The translations under genes were made by a program, and so were the position numbers. A stretch of DNA of 64,000 nucleotides from Curtobacterium flaccumfaciens pv. betae. GTDB taxonomy: Bacteria > Actinomycetota > Actinomycetes > Actinomycetales > Microbacteriaceae. The stretch spans positions 3,410,001 through 3,474,000 of the forward strand of contig NZ_JAPJDC010000001.1 of the NCBI RefSeq assembly GCF_026241855.1. The letters are read 5' to 3'. Numbering within the stretch: the first letter of the stretch is position 1; every line of letters starts with the position of its first letter. The notes beneath the pieces were generated by a model. It ran no database searches, was not told the DNA's origin, and worked only from the letters and a program-made list of their open reading frames with translations. Shown here one piece after another: positions 18,214 through 26,027 of this stretch.

Positions 18214-18656
18214 CGAGCGGCCTCCTTCTCACGCTGCTGGGCAGCGATCAGCTCGTGGTAGGTGTCCATGGCCTGCTGCTGCATGCGGTGTTCGACCACG
18301 AAGGACATGAACGGGATGATGCCCCCGAGGGCGATGAGCAGGAAGCGCGACGGCCTCCAGCGCATGATGCTCCACAGACGGAAGTCCGTGAAGAGGTAGA
18401 GCACGTACAGCCAGCCGTGGGCGATGAGGATCGCGATCGACAGGTTGAACGTGCCCGGGGTCTCGCCCGCCGTGCCGTTGGGCACGAAGAACGGGCCGTT
18501 GCCGAGCTGCATCTCGAGCTGCAGCGGCGTGTACTTGATGATGACCTCGACCACAAGGGCGAGCAGCAGCACACCGGTGATGTACGCCGAGACGCGGTAC
18601 CACTTCACCGCCCCCGGGATCTTGGGGATGTCACGGGTTCGGACGGTCAGGGCCAT
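18210..18656 (-). CDS. DUF3817 family membrane protein
   Basis: A 148-residue protein with three to four membrane segments ([62 protein letters not shown]), matching actinobacterial DUF3817 proteins. The central part [20 protein letters not shown] is probably outside the membrane, and a charged helix closes the C-terminus. No function has been assigned to the family. It is the fourth gene of khtT-khtU-SURF1-DUF3817-guaA; the gap to SURF1 is 10 bases and it overlaps guaA by four, so they are probably co-transcribed. Confidence 0.85.
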   Translation of the reverse strand: MALTVRTRDIPKIPGAVKWYRVSAYITGVLLLALVVEVIIKYTPLQLEMQLGNGPFFVPNGTAGETPGTFNLSIAILIAHGWLYVLYLFTDFRLWSIMRWRPSRFLLIALGGIIPFMSFVVEHRMQQQAMDTYHELIAAQQREKEAAR

Positions 18657-18666
18657 GCCGGCAATC

Positions 18667-19443
18667 CTACCGTCGGAGCGCGTCGGCTTCGGTGGCGAGC
18701 GCTGCCTCGCGCTCCTCTTCCTGCTCGCGCTCCCAGGCGTCCTTCACGAACCGGTACCAGAGGAACACGGCGAAGCCGGCGAAGACGACCCACTCGATCG
18801 CGTAGAACAGGTTGAGCCAGTCGAACTGGACCTCGCGCGACGGTGCACGGTCGGCGATGGTGCCGAGGTCGGCGGCCTTCGCGGTGGTGCCGTCGGCGAC
18901 AACGTACCCGAGGTACATGCGGTCGTCGAAGGCCTGCCAGATGTTCACGAACCGGGCGGGGGCGACCGCGGAGTACTCGCCCTTCTTGTAGGCGTCCTGG
19001 TCGGGCGACTCGGCCGGGTAGTAGCGACCCTGGATCGTGAGCGTCTGCCCGTCCGCCAGGCGCTCGCCCCCGGCGACGGCGGCCCCGCGCTGGTCGGACC
19101 ACCCGATGACGACCGGGAGGCTCGCCCCACCGTCCGAGTCCACCAGGTGTCCGACGGTCTGGTACTTCCCACCCCCGGTGCGGCCGGTCAGGACGGTGGT
19201 GTCGTCGGCGACGAAGGTCCCGGTGACGGTGACCTTCTGCCCGGCGAGACTCTCGCTGACGGGGCGCTCGGGGGTGGTGACCGCCTCGAGCGTGCGGCGG
19301 GTCTCGGTGGTCGCCGGCAGGGGCTTGCCGTTGGCGATCGACCGCTCCAGCTGCCACTTGCCCAGCCCGGCGAACACCGCCGCCAGCACGAGCGCCAGCA
19401 ACAGCAGCGCGATCCACCTCGGTCGTCGGGCAACGGCCCACAT
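18667..19443 (-). CDS. SURF1 family protein (cytochrome c oxidase assembly)
   Basis: A 258-residue protein with the SURF1 layout: an N-terminal membrane helix (WIALLLLALVLAAVFAGLGKWQ with the typical GxWQLxR, here GKWQLERS), a large extracytoplasmic domain with PVVIGWSDQRG, and a C-terminal membrane helix (NLFYAIEWVVFAGFAVFLWYRFVKD). SURF1 proteins help insert haem a into cytochrome oxidase. The C-terminal tail is strongly charged (EREQEEEREAAL). It is placed five bases after the antiporter gene and ten before DUF3817. Confidence 0.88.
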   Translation of the reverse strand: MWAVARRPRWIALLLLALVLAAVFAGLGKWQLERSIANGKPLPATTETRRTLEAVTTPERPVSESLAGQKVTVTGTFVADDTTVLTGRTGGGKYQTVGHLVDSDGGASLPVVIGWSDQRGAAVAGGERLADGQTLTIQGRYYPAESPDQDAYKKGEYSAVAPARFVNIWQAFDDRMYLGYVVADGTTAKAADLGTIADRAPSREVQFDWLNLFYAIEWVVFAGFAVFLWYRFVKDAWEREQEEEREAALATEADALRR

Positions 19444-19448
19444 CTGTA

Positions 19449-20900
19449 TCAGTACTCCGGATCGCGCTGTCGGACCGGGCGCTCGGGGCGCTCGGCGGGG
19501 ATCTCGACCGGCGACGTCACGGGGGCGGACGTCGGCTCGGACCCCTCATTGTCTCGCTCGTCCCTGCCAGCTGCCTCGACGAGCGCGAACTCCTCGGCGA
19601 ACTGGCGGTCCCGCTCGGCCTTCCGCGCCGCGGCGGTGGCGTCCGCCTCGGCCTCGGCCGCTTCGGCGCTCTCGGCAGCGGCTGCCGCGGCGACGGCACG
19701 TCGGCCGCCCAGGCGTCCGCGCAGGCGGATGAGCCGGCCCGGGCGCACCACGAGGCGGCCGATCCGGTCCGAGTTCACCGCGAGCAGCGGCCCGAGGACG
19801 GCCATGCAGAGGACGTAGAGGCCCGCGAAGGCGGTGATCCGCGCCTCCAGCCCGGCGGCAGCCGACAGCGTCGCGAGGATCAGCGCGAACTCGCCACGGT
19901 TCACCAGGATGACGGCGGTGTTGATGCCCTGCTGGACGTTGAAGCCGTTCATCCGCGCGACGATCTGGCCGGCGACCGCGTTGAGCACGACCGTCATGCC
20001 GATCGCGCCGAGGACGGGCCAGAGCACCTCGCCGAAGGTCGACAGGTCGAGGCCGAGCCCGAAGTTGACGAAGAAGAACGCGGCGAAGACGTCGCGCATC
20101 GGCAGGGCGAGCTGTTCGATGCGGTCGCGGTACCGGGTCGCTCCGCAGAGCAGGCCGATGACGAAGGCACCGATGGCGTCGGTCACGCCGAGCAGGTCGC
20201 CGATGCCGCCGAACATGACCGCGAGTCCGAAGAACAGCACCGTGAACAGCTCGTCGTCACGGGTGGCGAAGATCTTCGAGACCCACTTTCCCGCGAAGCG
20301 CGCGAGCGTGAACATCACGATGAGGAACCCGAACGCGAGTGCCAGCTTGCCGACGACGGCCCAGACGTTGGTGTCGCCGGACAGCACGACGGAGACGATC
20401 GCCAGGTAGACGGCGATGAAGACGTCCTCGATCACGGTGACGCCGAGGATCATCGGGGTCTCGTCGTTCGCCAGGCGCCGGAGCTCGATGAGGAGCTTCG
20501 TCACGATGGCGCTCGAGGACGTCGCCGTCATGCCCGCGATGATCAGGGCTTCACGGGTACCCCAGCCGAGTGAGAACCCGAAGGCGAACCCGACGCCCAT
20601 GTTGATGACGACGTAGGTGCCGCCCGACACCAGGAGCTTGCCGGCGTTGCCGTAGAACTCCTCTTGGTCGAACTCGAGCCCGAGGTTGAACAGCAGCAGG
20701 ATGAGCCCGAACGTCGCGATGAGCTCGATCGTGTGGGACTCGACGCTCAGCCCGAACCACGGCGTGTTCGGACTCGCGACGAGTCCGACCACCATGTAGA
20801 TCGGGATGGCCGGCAGACCGATGGTCTTGCCGAGCCGGCCCAGGACGTAGGCGATGACGAAGAGCACACCGATGGTGAGCAGCTCACCACCCAGGTGCAT
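19449..20900 (-). CDS. CPA2 cation/proton antiporter, KhtU-like K+ efflux subunit
   Basis: A 483-residue transporter with about 12 membrane segments up to residue 385. Family signals are LILLLFNLGLEFD, MTATSSSAIVTKLL, GVTVIEDVFIAVYLAIVS, GAFVIGLL and FFVNFGLGLDLSTF. Unlike KefB/KefC it has no fused Rossmann domain; regulation probably comes from the small TrkA-C protein encoded three bases upstream, as in Bacillus KhtTU. The C-terminal 95 residues are a soluble, Ala/Glu/Arg-rich probable coiled coil. It likely exports K+ in exchange for protons under stress. Confidence 0.88.
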   Translation of the reverse strand: MHLGGELLTIGVLFVIAYVLGRLGKTIGLPAIPIYMVVGLVASPNTPWFGLSVESHTIELIATFGLILLLFNLGLEFDQEEFYGNAGKLLVSGGTYVVINMGVGFAFGFSLGWGTREALIIAGMTATSSSAIVTKLLIELRRLANDETPMILGVTVIEDVFIAVYLAIVSVVLSGDTNVWAVVGKLALAFGFLIVMFTLARFAGKWVSKIFATRDDELFTVLFFGLAVMFGGIGDLLGVTDAIGAFVIGLLCGATRYRDRIEQLALPMRDVFAAFFFVNFGLGLDLSTFGEVLWPVLGAIGMTVVLNAVAGQIVARMNGFNVQQGINTAVILVNRGEFALILATLSAAAGLEARITAFAGLYVLCMAVLGPLLAVNSDRIGRLVVRPGRLIRLRGRLGGRRAVAAAAAAESAEAAEAEADATAAARKAERDRQFAEEFALVEAAGRDERDNEGSEPTSAPVTSPVEIPAERPERPVRQRDPEY

Positions 20901-20903
20901 GCG

Positions 20904-21434
20904 CTAGATCTTCCGCGGGGCCTCGGCCGAGGCGGCCGCAAGCTCTCCGCTGCGGTAGAAGGAGAACGCCTTGGCGACCTTCTCGGGGGAACCGGCGACG
21001 ACGATCGTGTCTCCGGGGAAGACGACGAAGTCCGACGAGGGCGCCGGGTTGGCGCTGTCGCCACGGACCACGGCGACGACGGTCAGGCCGATGAAGCCCG
21101 AGTCGTGCAGGTCGCCGAGGGGCTTGCCCGCGATGGCGTCGTCGTAGTCGACGGAGAACCAGTCGATGGAGAGCCCGGGGATCTCGTCGAGCTTGTCGAG
21201 GCCCTCGGTGATCCGGGTGCCGCCGAGCAGCTCGGCGAGCGTGTGCGCTTCGTCCTCGCTGAGACGCAGCGAGACCTTCTCGGACTTGTCCGCGCCGTCG
21301 GAGACGTCGGCGAACGAGATGAGGTCGGAGTGCCCCGACCGGTGCGTGATGACACCGCACTTGCCACCGTCGTCGGTGTAGAAGCTGTGCAGCACGCCGA
21401 CTCCGGGGAGTTTGACGCGATGGACGTCGACCAT
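20904..21434 (-). CDS. KhtT-like TrkA-C regulatory subunit of the K+ antiporter
   Basis: A 176-residue soluble protein: an N-terminal KhtT-type domain (VKLPGVGVLHSFYT ... GVITHRSGHSD) and a C-terminal RCK_C/TrkA-C domain (about 85-165; GKPLGDLHDSGFIGLTVVAVVR, FVVFPGDTIVVAGSPEKV), which binds a nucleotide ligand in Bacillus KhtT. ATG 21434 is preferred because AGAGGGAG lies just upstream; an in-frame ATG at 21461 lacks such a site. First gene of the operon that ends with guaA. Confidence 0.88.
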   Translation of the reverse strand: MVDVHRVKLPGVGVLHSFYTDDGGKCGVITHRSGHSDLISFADVSDGADKSEKVSLRLSEDEAHTLAELLGGTRITEGLDKLDEIPGLSIDWFSVDYDDAIAGKPLGDLHDSGFIGLTVVAVVRGDSANPAPSSDFVVFPGDTIVVAGSPEKVAKAFSFYRSGELAAASAEAPRKI

Positions 21435-21509
21435 GATGGCTCCCTCTTCGAGTACCCCCATGCTAACCACCCGGTGACCCCGCGCATTCCGCGCACTACT
21501 GTTCTGTGG

Positions 21510-22013
21510 ATGGGGAGAACACGGATCGTCGTGGCCGTCGTCGGGGTGCTGGTCGTCGCGCTGTACGCAGCGCTGCTGGCGGTGGACGCACTGGTGCTGG
21601 ACCCGCTCGCCGCGGTCCCCGGTGCGACCCTGGCTGAGATCCACGCCGAGCTCACGCAGCAGGGCTTCCCGGTCGGGGCGGACGTCGCGACCGTCGTCGG
21701 GATCGCCGTCGTCGGCGTGCTGTTCGCCGCGGGGCTGTCGGTGCTGCTGCTCATCACCCGGGCACCGGCGCACGTCATCGCGGCGGTGCTGCTCGCCGTC
21801 GTGGTGATGGGGACGCCGATGTCGTTCGTGGCGGCGATCGCCCTCGGCATGGACGTCGCGGACGCCTACGGGGTCGGCGGTGGTGCCCACACGATCTGGT
21901 CGGGCGTGCTGTACGTGACGAGCCTCGTCGCGCTGATCGCGATCCCGGTGGTGCTCGTGGTCGGCCAGTCGGTGCACGTGCGCCGCGCCGCCCTGCGGGC
22001 GCGCGCCGTCTGA
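21510..22013 (+). CDS. Hypothetical four-helix membrane protein
   Basis: A 167-residue protein with four hydrophobic segments (about 6-28, 58-80, 86-107 and 125-150). A loop of about 30 residues between the first two (DPLAAVPGATLAEIHAELTQ) is likely extracytoplasmic. No family recognised. The start ATG 21510 fits the first helix and sits 75 bases from the divergent khtT start, so the two share a promoter region. It ends convergently with glpD, with repeats between them. Confidence 0.7.
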   Translation: MGRTRIVVAVVGVLVVALYAALLAVDALVLDPLAAVPGATLAEIHAELTQQGFPVGADVATVVGIAVVGVLFAAGLSVLLLITRAPAHVIAAVLLAVVVMGTPMSFVAAIALGMDVADAYGVGGGAHTIWSGVLYVTSLVALIAIPVVLVVGQSVHVRRAALRARAV

Positions 22014-22026
22014 CGGACGCACCACG

Positions 22027-22066
22027 GGCCTCCAGTCCGGTCTTCCGTGCTTCCGGTCTGGAGGCG
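22027..22066. repeat. CCTCC-type short inverted repeat
   Basis: CCTCCAGTCCGG pairs with CCGGTCTGGAGG (one mismatch) around a 14-base loop, directly after the stop of the membrane protein gene. Related pieces with CCTCC-A/C-G cores occur at about 431-480, 25740, 25920, 30245, 36140, 37170, 49859-49914 and 53523-53556. Confidence 0.6.
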
Positions 22067-22078
22067 CGGGTGGACTCC

Positions 22079-22230
22079 GCAAGACGCCGTCGTCTTGTCG
22101 AGACGCCTCGTCGACACCGAGACGCCGCCGGATCCGGCGGCGTCTCGACGACCAGACGGCGTCAACACGACACGACGGCGTCTTGTCCGACCCGCAGACG
22201 CCGGCTTTTCGGTGACACGACGGCGTCTGC
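22079..22230. repeat. GACGCC nested-palindrome element, copy 1
   Basis: The left outer arm GCAAGACGCCGTCGTC (22079-22094) is matched by CACGACGGCGTCTTG (22171-22185). The core is a perfect 28-bp palindrome at 22119-22146 (half GAGACGCCGCCGGA). An additional half-element follows: GCAGACGCCG at 22195 and CACGACGGCGTCTGC to 22230. It lies between the convergent membrane-protein and glpD genes. Copies 2-4 are at 25781, 31881 and 32975. Confidence 0.9.
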
Positions 22231-22238
22231 TGGCCTCG

Positions 22239-24125
22239 CTACTCCGGCTCGCTCGTCTTCTCGCCGACGACCTGCTCGTCGGACGCCTTCGCGCCCTCGG
22301 CGCCGTCCGAGCGACCGCCGCCCACGACCACGTCGTCCTCGTCGAAGCCGAACGCGATGTCGGGGGCCTCGAGCCGCACGCGGTCCGCACTCTCGTCGTC
22401 GGGCTGCAGCTGCGACTCCCGTTCGGCGGCGACGCGCTTCAGGTAGTTCGCGACCTCGTGCTCGGTCGTCTCCTGGTCCCACCCGAGCACGTCCGCCATG
22501 AGCTTCGCGGCGACGGGCGCTGCTGACTCGCCGCGGTCCCAGGCCTCGATGGAGATGCGGGTACGACGGGCGAGGACGTCCTCCAGGTGCAGGGCACCCT
22601 CGTGCGAGGCGGCGTAGACGACCTCGGCGCCGATGTAGTCGTCGGCCCCCGGCAGCGGCTCGGCGAGCGCCGGGTCCTGCTCGACGAGCTGCAGCACCTC
22701 GGTCGCGAGGGTGCCGTACCGGTTGAGCAGGTGCTCGATGCGCACCTTGTGCACGTTGAAGCTCCGTGCGGTGCGGGCGCGTCGGTTCCACGCAGCGGGG
22801 TACCCCTCGGCGCCGAGGAGCGGGATGTCCTCGGTCGTCGACTCCGGGATCCTGCCGTCCATGGCCGCGACGGCCTCGTCGATGGCGTCCTTGCCCATCA
22901 CCCGGTAGGTGGTCCACTTGCCGCCGGCGACCACGACGAGGCCCGGGACGGTGTGGGCGACGACGTGCTCCCGGCTGAGCTGCGAGGTCTGGTCGGACTC
23001 CCCCGCCAGGAGCGGGCGGAGTCCGGCGTAGACGCCCTCGACGTCCTCGCGGGTGAGCGGGACGGCGAGCACCTTGTTGACGTGCTCGAGGATGTAGTCG
23101 ATGTCCGCCGCGGTCGCTGCCGGGTGCGCCTTGTCGAGGTACCAGTCGGTATCGGTCGTGCCGACGAGCCAGTGCCGGCCCCACGGGATGACGAAGAGCA
23201 CGCTCTTCTCGGTGCGCAGGATCATGCCCGTGTTGGACTGGAACCGGTCCCGGGGGATCACGAGGTGGACGCCCTTCGACGCCCGCACCTTGAACTGGCC
23301 GCGGGTGCCGATCATCGCCTGGGTGTCGTCGGTCCAGACACCGGTGGCGTTGACGACCTGCTTCGCGCGGATCTCGAACCGTTCGCCGGTCTGGATGTCG
23401 TGGGCCTGCGCGCCGACCACGCGCTCTCCGACCTTGATGAACCCCTCGATGCGGACGCGACTCGCTGCCTCGGCGCCGTACGAGGCCGCGGTGCGCACGA
23501 GCGACGCGACGTAGCGGGCGTCGTCGACCTGGGCGTCGTAGTACGTCATGCCGCCGACGAAGGCGTCCTTCTTGAGCCCGGGCATGTTCCTGAGCACCTG
23601 CTTCCGGCTCAGGTGCCGGTGGTGCGGGACGCCGGGCGGACGGCCGCCGGACCAGCTGAACACGTCGTACATCGCCATGCCGATGCCGATGTAGAAGCGC
23701 TCCCACACCCGGTGGTTGAGCGGGTAGAGGAAGCGCACAGGCTTCACCAGGTGCGGGGCGATGCGCTGGAGCAGCAGGCCGCGTTCGATGAGGGCCTCGC
23801 GGACGAGCGCGAAGTTGAGCTGCTCCAGGTAGCGGATGCCGCCGTGCACGAGCTTGGACGAGCGGCTCGACGTCCCCGAGCCCCAGTCGCGGGCCTCGAC
23901 GATGCCGACGCTCAGGCCGCGGGTCACGGCGTCGAGCGCACTGCCCGCACCGACGATCCCGCCGCCGACGACCAGGACGTCGAGCTCCTTGGTCTTCAGC
24001 GTCTCGATCGCGGCCGCACGTTCGTCCGGGCCGAGCTTCGCCGCGGGGTCGAACCCCACGCCGGGCGCGACGTCACGTGGACGTCCGGCCGTGCTGGTCT
24101 GCTTCGTCGTGCTGGACTTGGCCAT
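22239..24125 (-). CDS. glpD: Glycerol-3-phosphate dehydrogenase (quinone/FAD)
   Basis: A 628-residue peripheral-membrane flavoprotein that oxidises glycerol 3-phosphate to dihydroxyacetone phosphate. The FAD motif is VVGGGIVGAGSALDAVTRG (near residue 52); SSKLVHGGIRYLEQ, VNATGVWTDD, GVHLVIPRDRF and VGTTDTDWY are typical GlpD segments, followed by the C-terminal helical domain (FNVHKVRIEHLLNRYGT). There are about 40 extra residues at the N-terminus and an acidic C-terminal tail with GEKTSEPE. It is a single-gene unit here; no glpF or glpK is adjacent. Confidence 0.95.
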   Translation of the reverse strand: MAKSSTTKQTSTAGRPRDVAPGVGFDPAAKLGPDERAAAIETLKTKELDVLVVGGGIVGAGSALDAVTRGLSVGIVEARDWGSGTSSRSSKLVHGGIRYLEQLNFALVREALIERGLLLQRIAPHLVKPVRFLYPLNHRVWERFYIGIGMAMYDVFSWSGGRPPGVPHHRHLSRKQVLRNMPGLKKDAFVGGMTYYDAQVDDARYVASLVRTAASYGAEAASRVRIEGFIKVGERVVGAQAHDIQTGERFEIRAKQVVNATGVWTDDTQAMIGTRGQFKVRASKGVHLVIPRDRFQSNTGMILRTEKSVLFVIPWGRHWLVGTTDTDWYLDKAHPAATAADIDYILEHVNKVLAVPLTREDVEGVYAGLRPLLAGESDQTSQLSREHVVAHTVPGLVVVAGGKWTTYRVMGKDAIDEAVAAMDGRIPESTTEDIPLLGAEGYPAAWNRRARTARSFNVHKVRIEHLLNRYGTLATEVLQLVEQDPALAEPLPGADDYIGAEVVYAASHEGALHLEDVLARRTRISIEAWDRGESAAPVAAKLMADVLGWDQETTEHEVANYLKRVAAERESQLQPDDESADRVRLEAPDIAFGFDEDDVVVGGGRSDGAEGAKASDEQVVGEKTSEPE

Positions 24126-24187
24126 CGTCGCCTCCGGGTCACGGTCGGCGCCGTGGCGTCACCCGGGGTCGTGCCCGGGTGCCACCG

Positions 24188-25306
24188 TCACTGGTGGTAC
24201 GGCGCCACGACCACTTCTACTCGCTGGAACTCCTTGGCGTCGGAGTATCCGGTCGTCGCCATCGAGCGGCGCAAGGCACCGACGAGGTTCGCGCGGCCGT
24301 CGTGGGTCGGCGTCGGGCCGTTCAGGACGTTCTCGAGCGGGGCGATCGTGCCCACCTCGACCCGGCGGCCGCGGGGCAGCTCGGGGTGGTGCGCCTCGGC
24401 ACCCCAGTGGTAGCCACCACCCGGAGCCTCGGTCGCACGGGCCAGTGCGGTGCCGAGCATGACGGCGTCGGCGCCCACGGCGATGGCCTTGACGATGTCG
24501 CCTGCGGTGTCGAGCCCGCCGTCGGCGATGACGTGCACGTAGCGGCCGCCCGACTCGTCGAGGTAGTCACGACGGGCCCCGGCGACGTCCGCGACGGCAG
24601 TGGCCATCGGGGCGTGGATGCCGAGCGCGGCGCGGGTGGTCGACGCAGCGCCGCCACCGAAGCCGACGAGCACGCCAGCGGCACCGGTGCGCATGAGGTG
24701 CAGCGCCGACGTGTAGGTCGAGGCACCGCCCACGATCACCGGGACGTCGAGCTCGTAGATGAACTTCTTGAGGTTGAGGGGTTCCTCGGTCTGGGAGACG
24801 TGCTCGGCCGAGACCGTGGTGCCGCGGATGACGAACAGGTCGACACCGGCGTCGACGACCGTCTTCGAGAACTCCTGGGTGCGCTGCGGGCTGAGCGAAC
24901 CGGCGACCGGCACCCCGGCTGCGCGGATCTCGGCCAGGCGTGCTGTGATCAGCTCGGCCTTGATCGGCTCGGAGTAGATCTCCTGCATGCGCTTCGTGAC
25001 GTTGCCGTCGGTGAGCGACTTGATCTCGTCGTAGTACGGGGTCGGGTCCTCGTAGCGGGTCCACAGACCTTCGAGGTCGAGCACACCGAGGATGCCGAGC
25101 TTGCCCATCTGGATGACCGTCGCCGGCGAGGACACGGAGTCCATCGGCGCCGACAGGATCGGCGACGCGAACGTGAACGCGTCGATCGACCACTGCACGC
25201 TGACGTCGCGCGGGTCACGCGTCCGCCTGGAGGGGACCACTGCGATGTCGTCGAACGCGTACGCCCGACGTCCGCGCTTGCCTGCACCGATCTCGACTTC
25301 GCTCAC
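24188..25306 (-). CDS. guaB3: GuaB3 family IMP dehydrogenase-related protein
   Basis: A 372-residue TIM-barrel protein of the IMPDH/GMP-reductase superfamily, without CBS domains. FDDIAVVPSRRTRDP, SAPMDSVSSPATVIQMGKLG, ADGGLDTAGDIVKAIAVGADAVMLG and the RGRRVEVGTIAPLENVL-type C-terminus are characteristic. The Cys of the IMPDH active loop (GPGSICTTR in GuaB) is replaced by a GFGGGAASTTR segment, which sets it apart from true GuaB. Cyanobacterial GuaB3 has been reported to have IMPDH activity; the role in actinobacteria is less clear. It is a separate paralogue of guaB at 30350. Confidence 0.9.
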   Translation of the reverse strand: MSEVEIGAGKRGRRAYAFDDIAVVPSRRTRDPRDVSVQWSIDAFTFASPILSAPMDSVSSPATVIQMGKLGILGVLDLEGLWTRYEDPTPYYDEIKSLTDGNVTKRMQEIYSEPIKAELITARLAEIRAAGVPVAGSLSPQRTQEFSKTVVDAGVDLFVIRGTTVSAEHVSQTEEPLNLKKFIYELDVPVIVGGASTYTSALHLMRTGAAGVLVGFGGGAASTTRAALGIHAPMATAVADVAGARRDYLDESGGRYVHVIADGGLDTAGDIVKAIAVGADAVMLGTALARATEAPGGGYHWGAEAHHPELPRGRRVEVGTIAPLENVLNGPTPTHDGRANLVGALRRSMATTGYSDAKEFQRVEVVVAPYHQ

Positions 25307-25369
25307 TCGGACAGCCTACCGGGCGGGCTCTGCGGCGTGCACGGGCCGGACGGTGCGGGCGGAGGGCGC

Positions 25370-25461
25370 CCTCGCACCGTGCGAGGCCTGCCGCGTACGG
25401 TGCGAGGTTCCGTGTTCGGTGCGAGGTCGCGAGGGTCGCACGACGTGCGGAACCTCGCACC
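25370..25461. repeat. Nested inverted repeat with GTGCGAGG core
   Basis: A small palindrome CCTCGCA/TGCGAGG at 25370-25386 is followed by a perfect 14-bp inverted pair, GGTGCGAGGTTCCG (25399-25412) and CGGAACCTCGCACC (25448-25461). Between them a second GGTGCGAGGT (from 25418) and TCGCAC (25436-25441) make inner arms. The A-B-B'-A' layout resembles the elements at 16373 and 22079, but the sequence is unrelated. Confidence 0.75.
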
Positions 25462-25466
25462 ACGCA

Positions 25467-25522
25467 GCCGTCACCACGCAGTCGTCAGCGCGGAGCCGTC
25501 ACCACGCAGTCGTCAGCGCGGA
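25467..25522. repeat. Two-copy 28-bp tandem repeat
   Basis: Two identical head-to-tail 28-base units (25467-25494 and 25495-25522), beginning GCCGTCACCACGCAGTC. The second copy contains the stop codon of the small membrane protein gene on the minus strand. Confidence 0.85.
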
Positions 25523-25704
25523 CGCCGCGGCGCCCGTCGGCGCTTCCGGAGCGCCCGCAGCACGAAGCCGAGCAGGAGCGCGAGCACCACGAGGACGACG
25601 AGCAGCACGGCCGCGACCTTGACGAGCAACGCCGCCCCGACGAAGAGCGCGATGAACACGAGCCAGACGAGGGCGTCGAGCACGAGGGGTCCAGAGGTGC
25701 GCAC
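25513..25704 (-). CDS. Small hydrophobic membrane protein
   Basis: A 63-residue protein: one long or two closely spaced hydrophobic helices (LVLDALVWLVFIALFVGAAL and VAAVLLVVLVVLALLLGFVL) and a basic tail (RALRKRRRAPRRPR), giving a cytoplasmic C-terminus. The start is taken at GTG 25704, since further upstream the frame runs into repeat copy 2. There is no recognisable family and no clear ribosome binding site. The hydrophobic pattern with a positive-inside tail is more regular than expected by chance, but a non-coding reading is possible. Confidence 0.45.
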   Translation of the reverse strand: MRTSGPLVLDALVWLVFIALFVGAALLVKVAAVLLVVLVVLALLLGFVLRALRKRRRAPRRPR

Positions 25705-25726
25705 CCGCGGAACGATACCGACCCGC

Positions 25727-25935
25727 GCGGGGCGAGCCGCGCCTCCTGGCCGGGTACGACGGGCGACGCCGTCGTACCCGGAAGACGCCGTCGTCCGCGC
25801 AGGACACCGCCACGCCCACGAGACGCCGCCGAATTTCGTGGCGTCTCGACGGGACCGCGGCGTCAACGGAACACGACGGCGTCATGCGACCACAGTCATG
25901 CGACGCGGGGCGAGCCGCGCCTCCGGGCCGGGTAC
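25727..25935. repeat. 31-bp direct repeats bracketing element copy 2
   Basis: Bases 25727-25757 and 25905-25935 are the same 31-base sequence with one mismatch; it begins GCGGGGCGAGCCGCGCCTCC and ends GGCCGGGTAC. The GACGCC element copy 2 lies between them. The repeat contains the CCTCC core of the other short repeat family. Confidence 0.85.
25781..25887. repeat. GACGCC nested-palindrome element, copy 2
   Basis: Left arm GAAGACGCCGTCGTC (25781-25795), a central imperfect palindrome at 25820-25847 (half GAGACGCCGCCGAA), then CCGCGGCGTCAACGGAA and the right arm CACGACGGCGTCATGC (25872-25887). An extra GACGCCGTCGTAC lies just before it at 25765. The 323-base gene-free stretch 25705-26027 consists of this element, its flanking direct repeats and a terminator. 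Confidence 0.9.
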
Positions 25936-25941
25936 AGGAGC

Positions 25942-25977
25942 GGGGCCGTGCGGCGCGAAGCGACCACGCACGGCCCC
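25942..25977 (-). terminator. Probable terminator of the livHMGF operon
   Basis: Perfect 11-bp stem GGGGCCGTGCG/CGCACGGCCCC with a 14-base loop, 50 bases beyond the livF stop on the minus strand. No U-tract is visible. Confidence 0.55.
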
Positions 25978-26027
25978 ACCCGTCACGGATACCACCCCCA
26001 CAGCGGTACCCGTAGTCGACGACAGCG

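Noticed and set aside
21435..21461. Upstream ATG (21461) as the khtT start
   Set aside because: The ATG at 21434 has a clear AGAGGGAG ribosome binding site and fits the family start; the upstream one lacks both.
25705..25866. A longer N-terminus of the small membrane protein through element copy 2
   Set aside because: The added residues come from the repeat element and the 31-bp direct repeat, not from a protein-like sequence.
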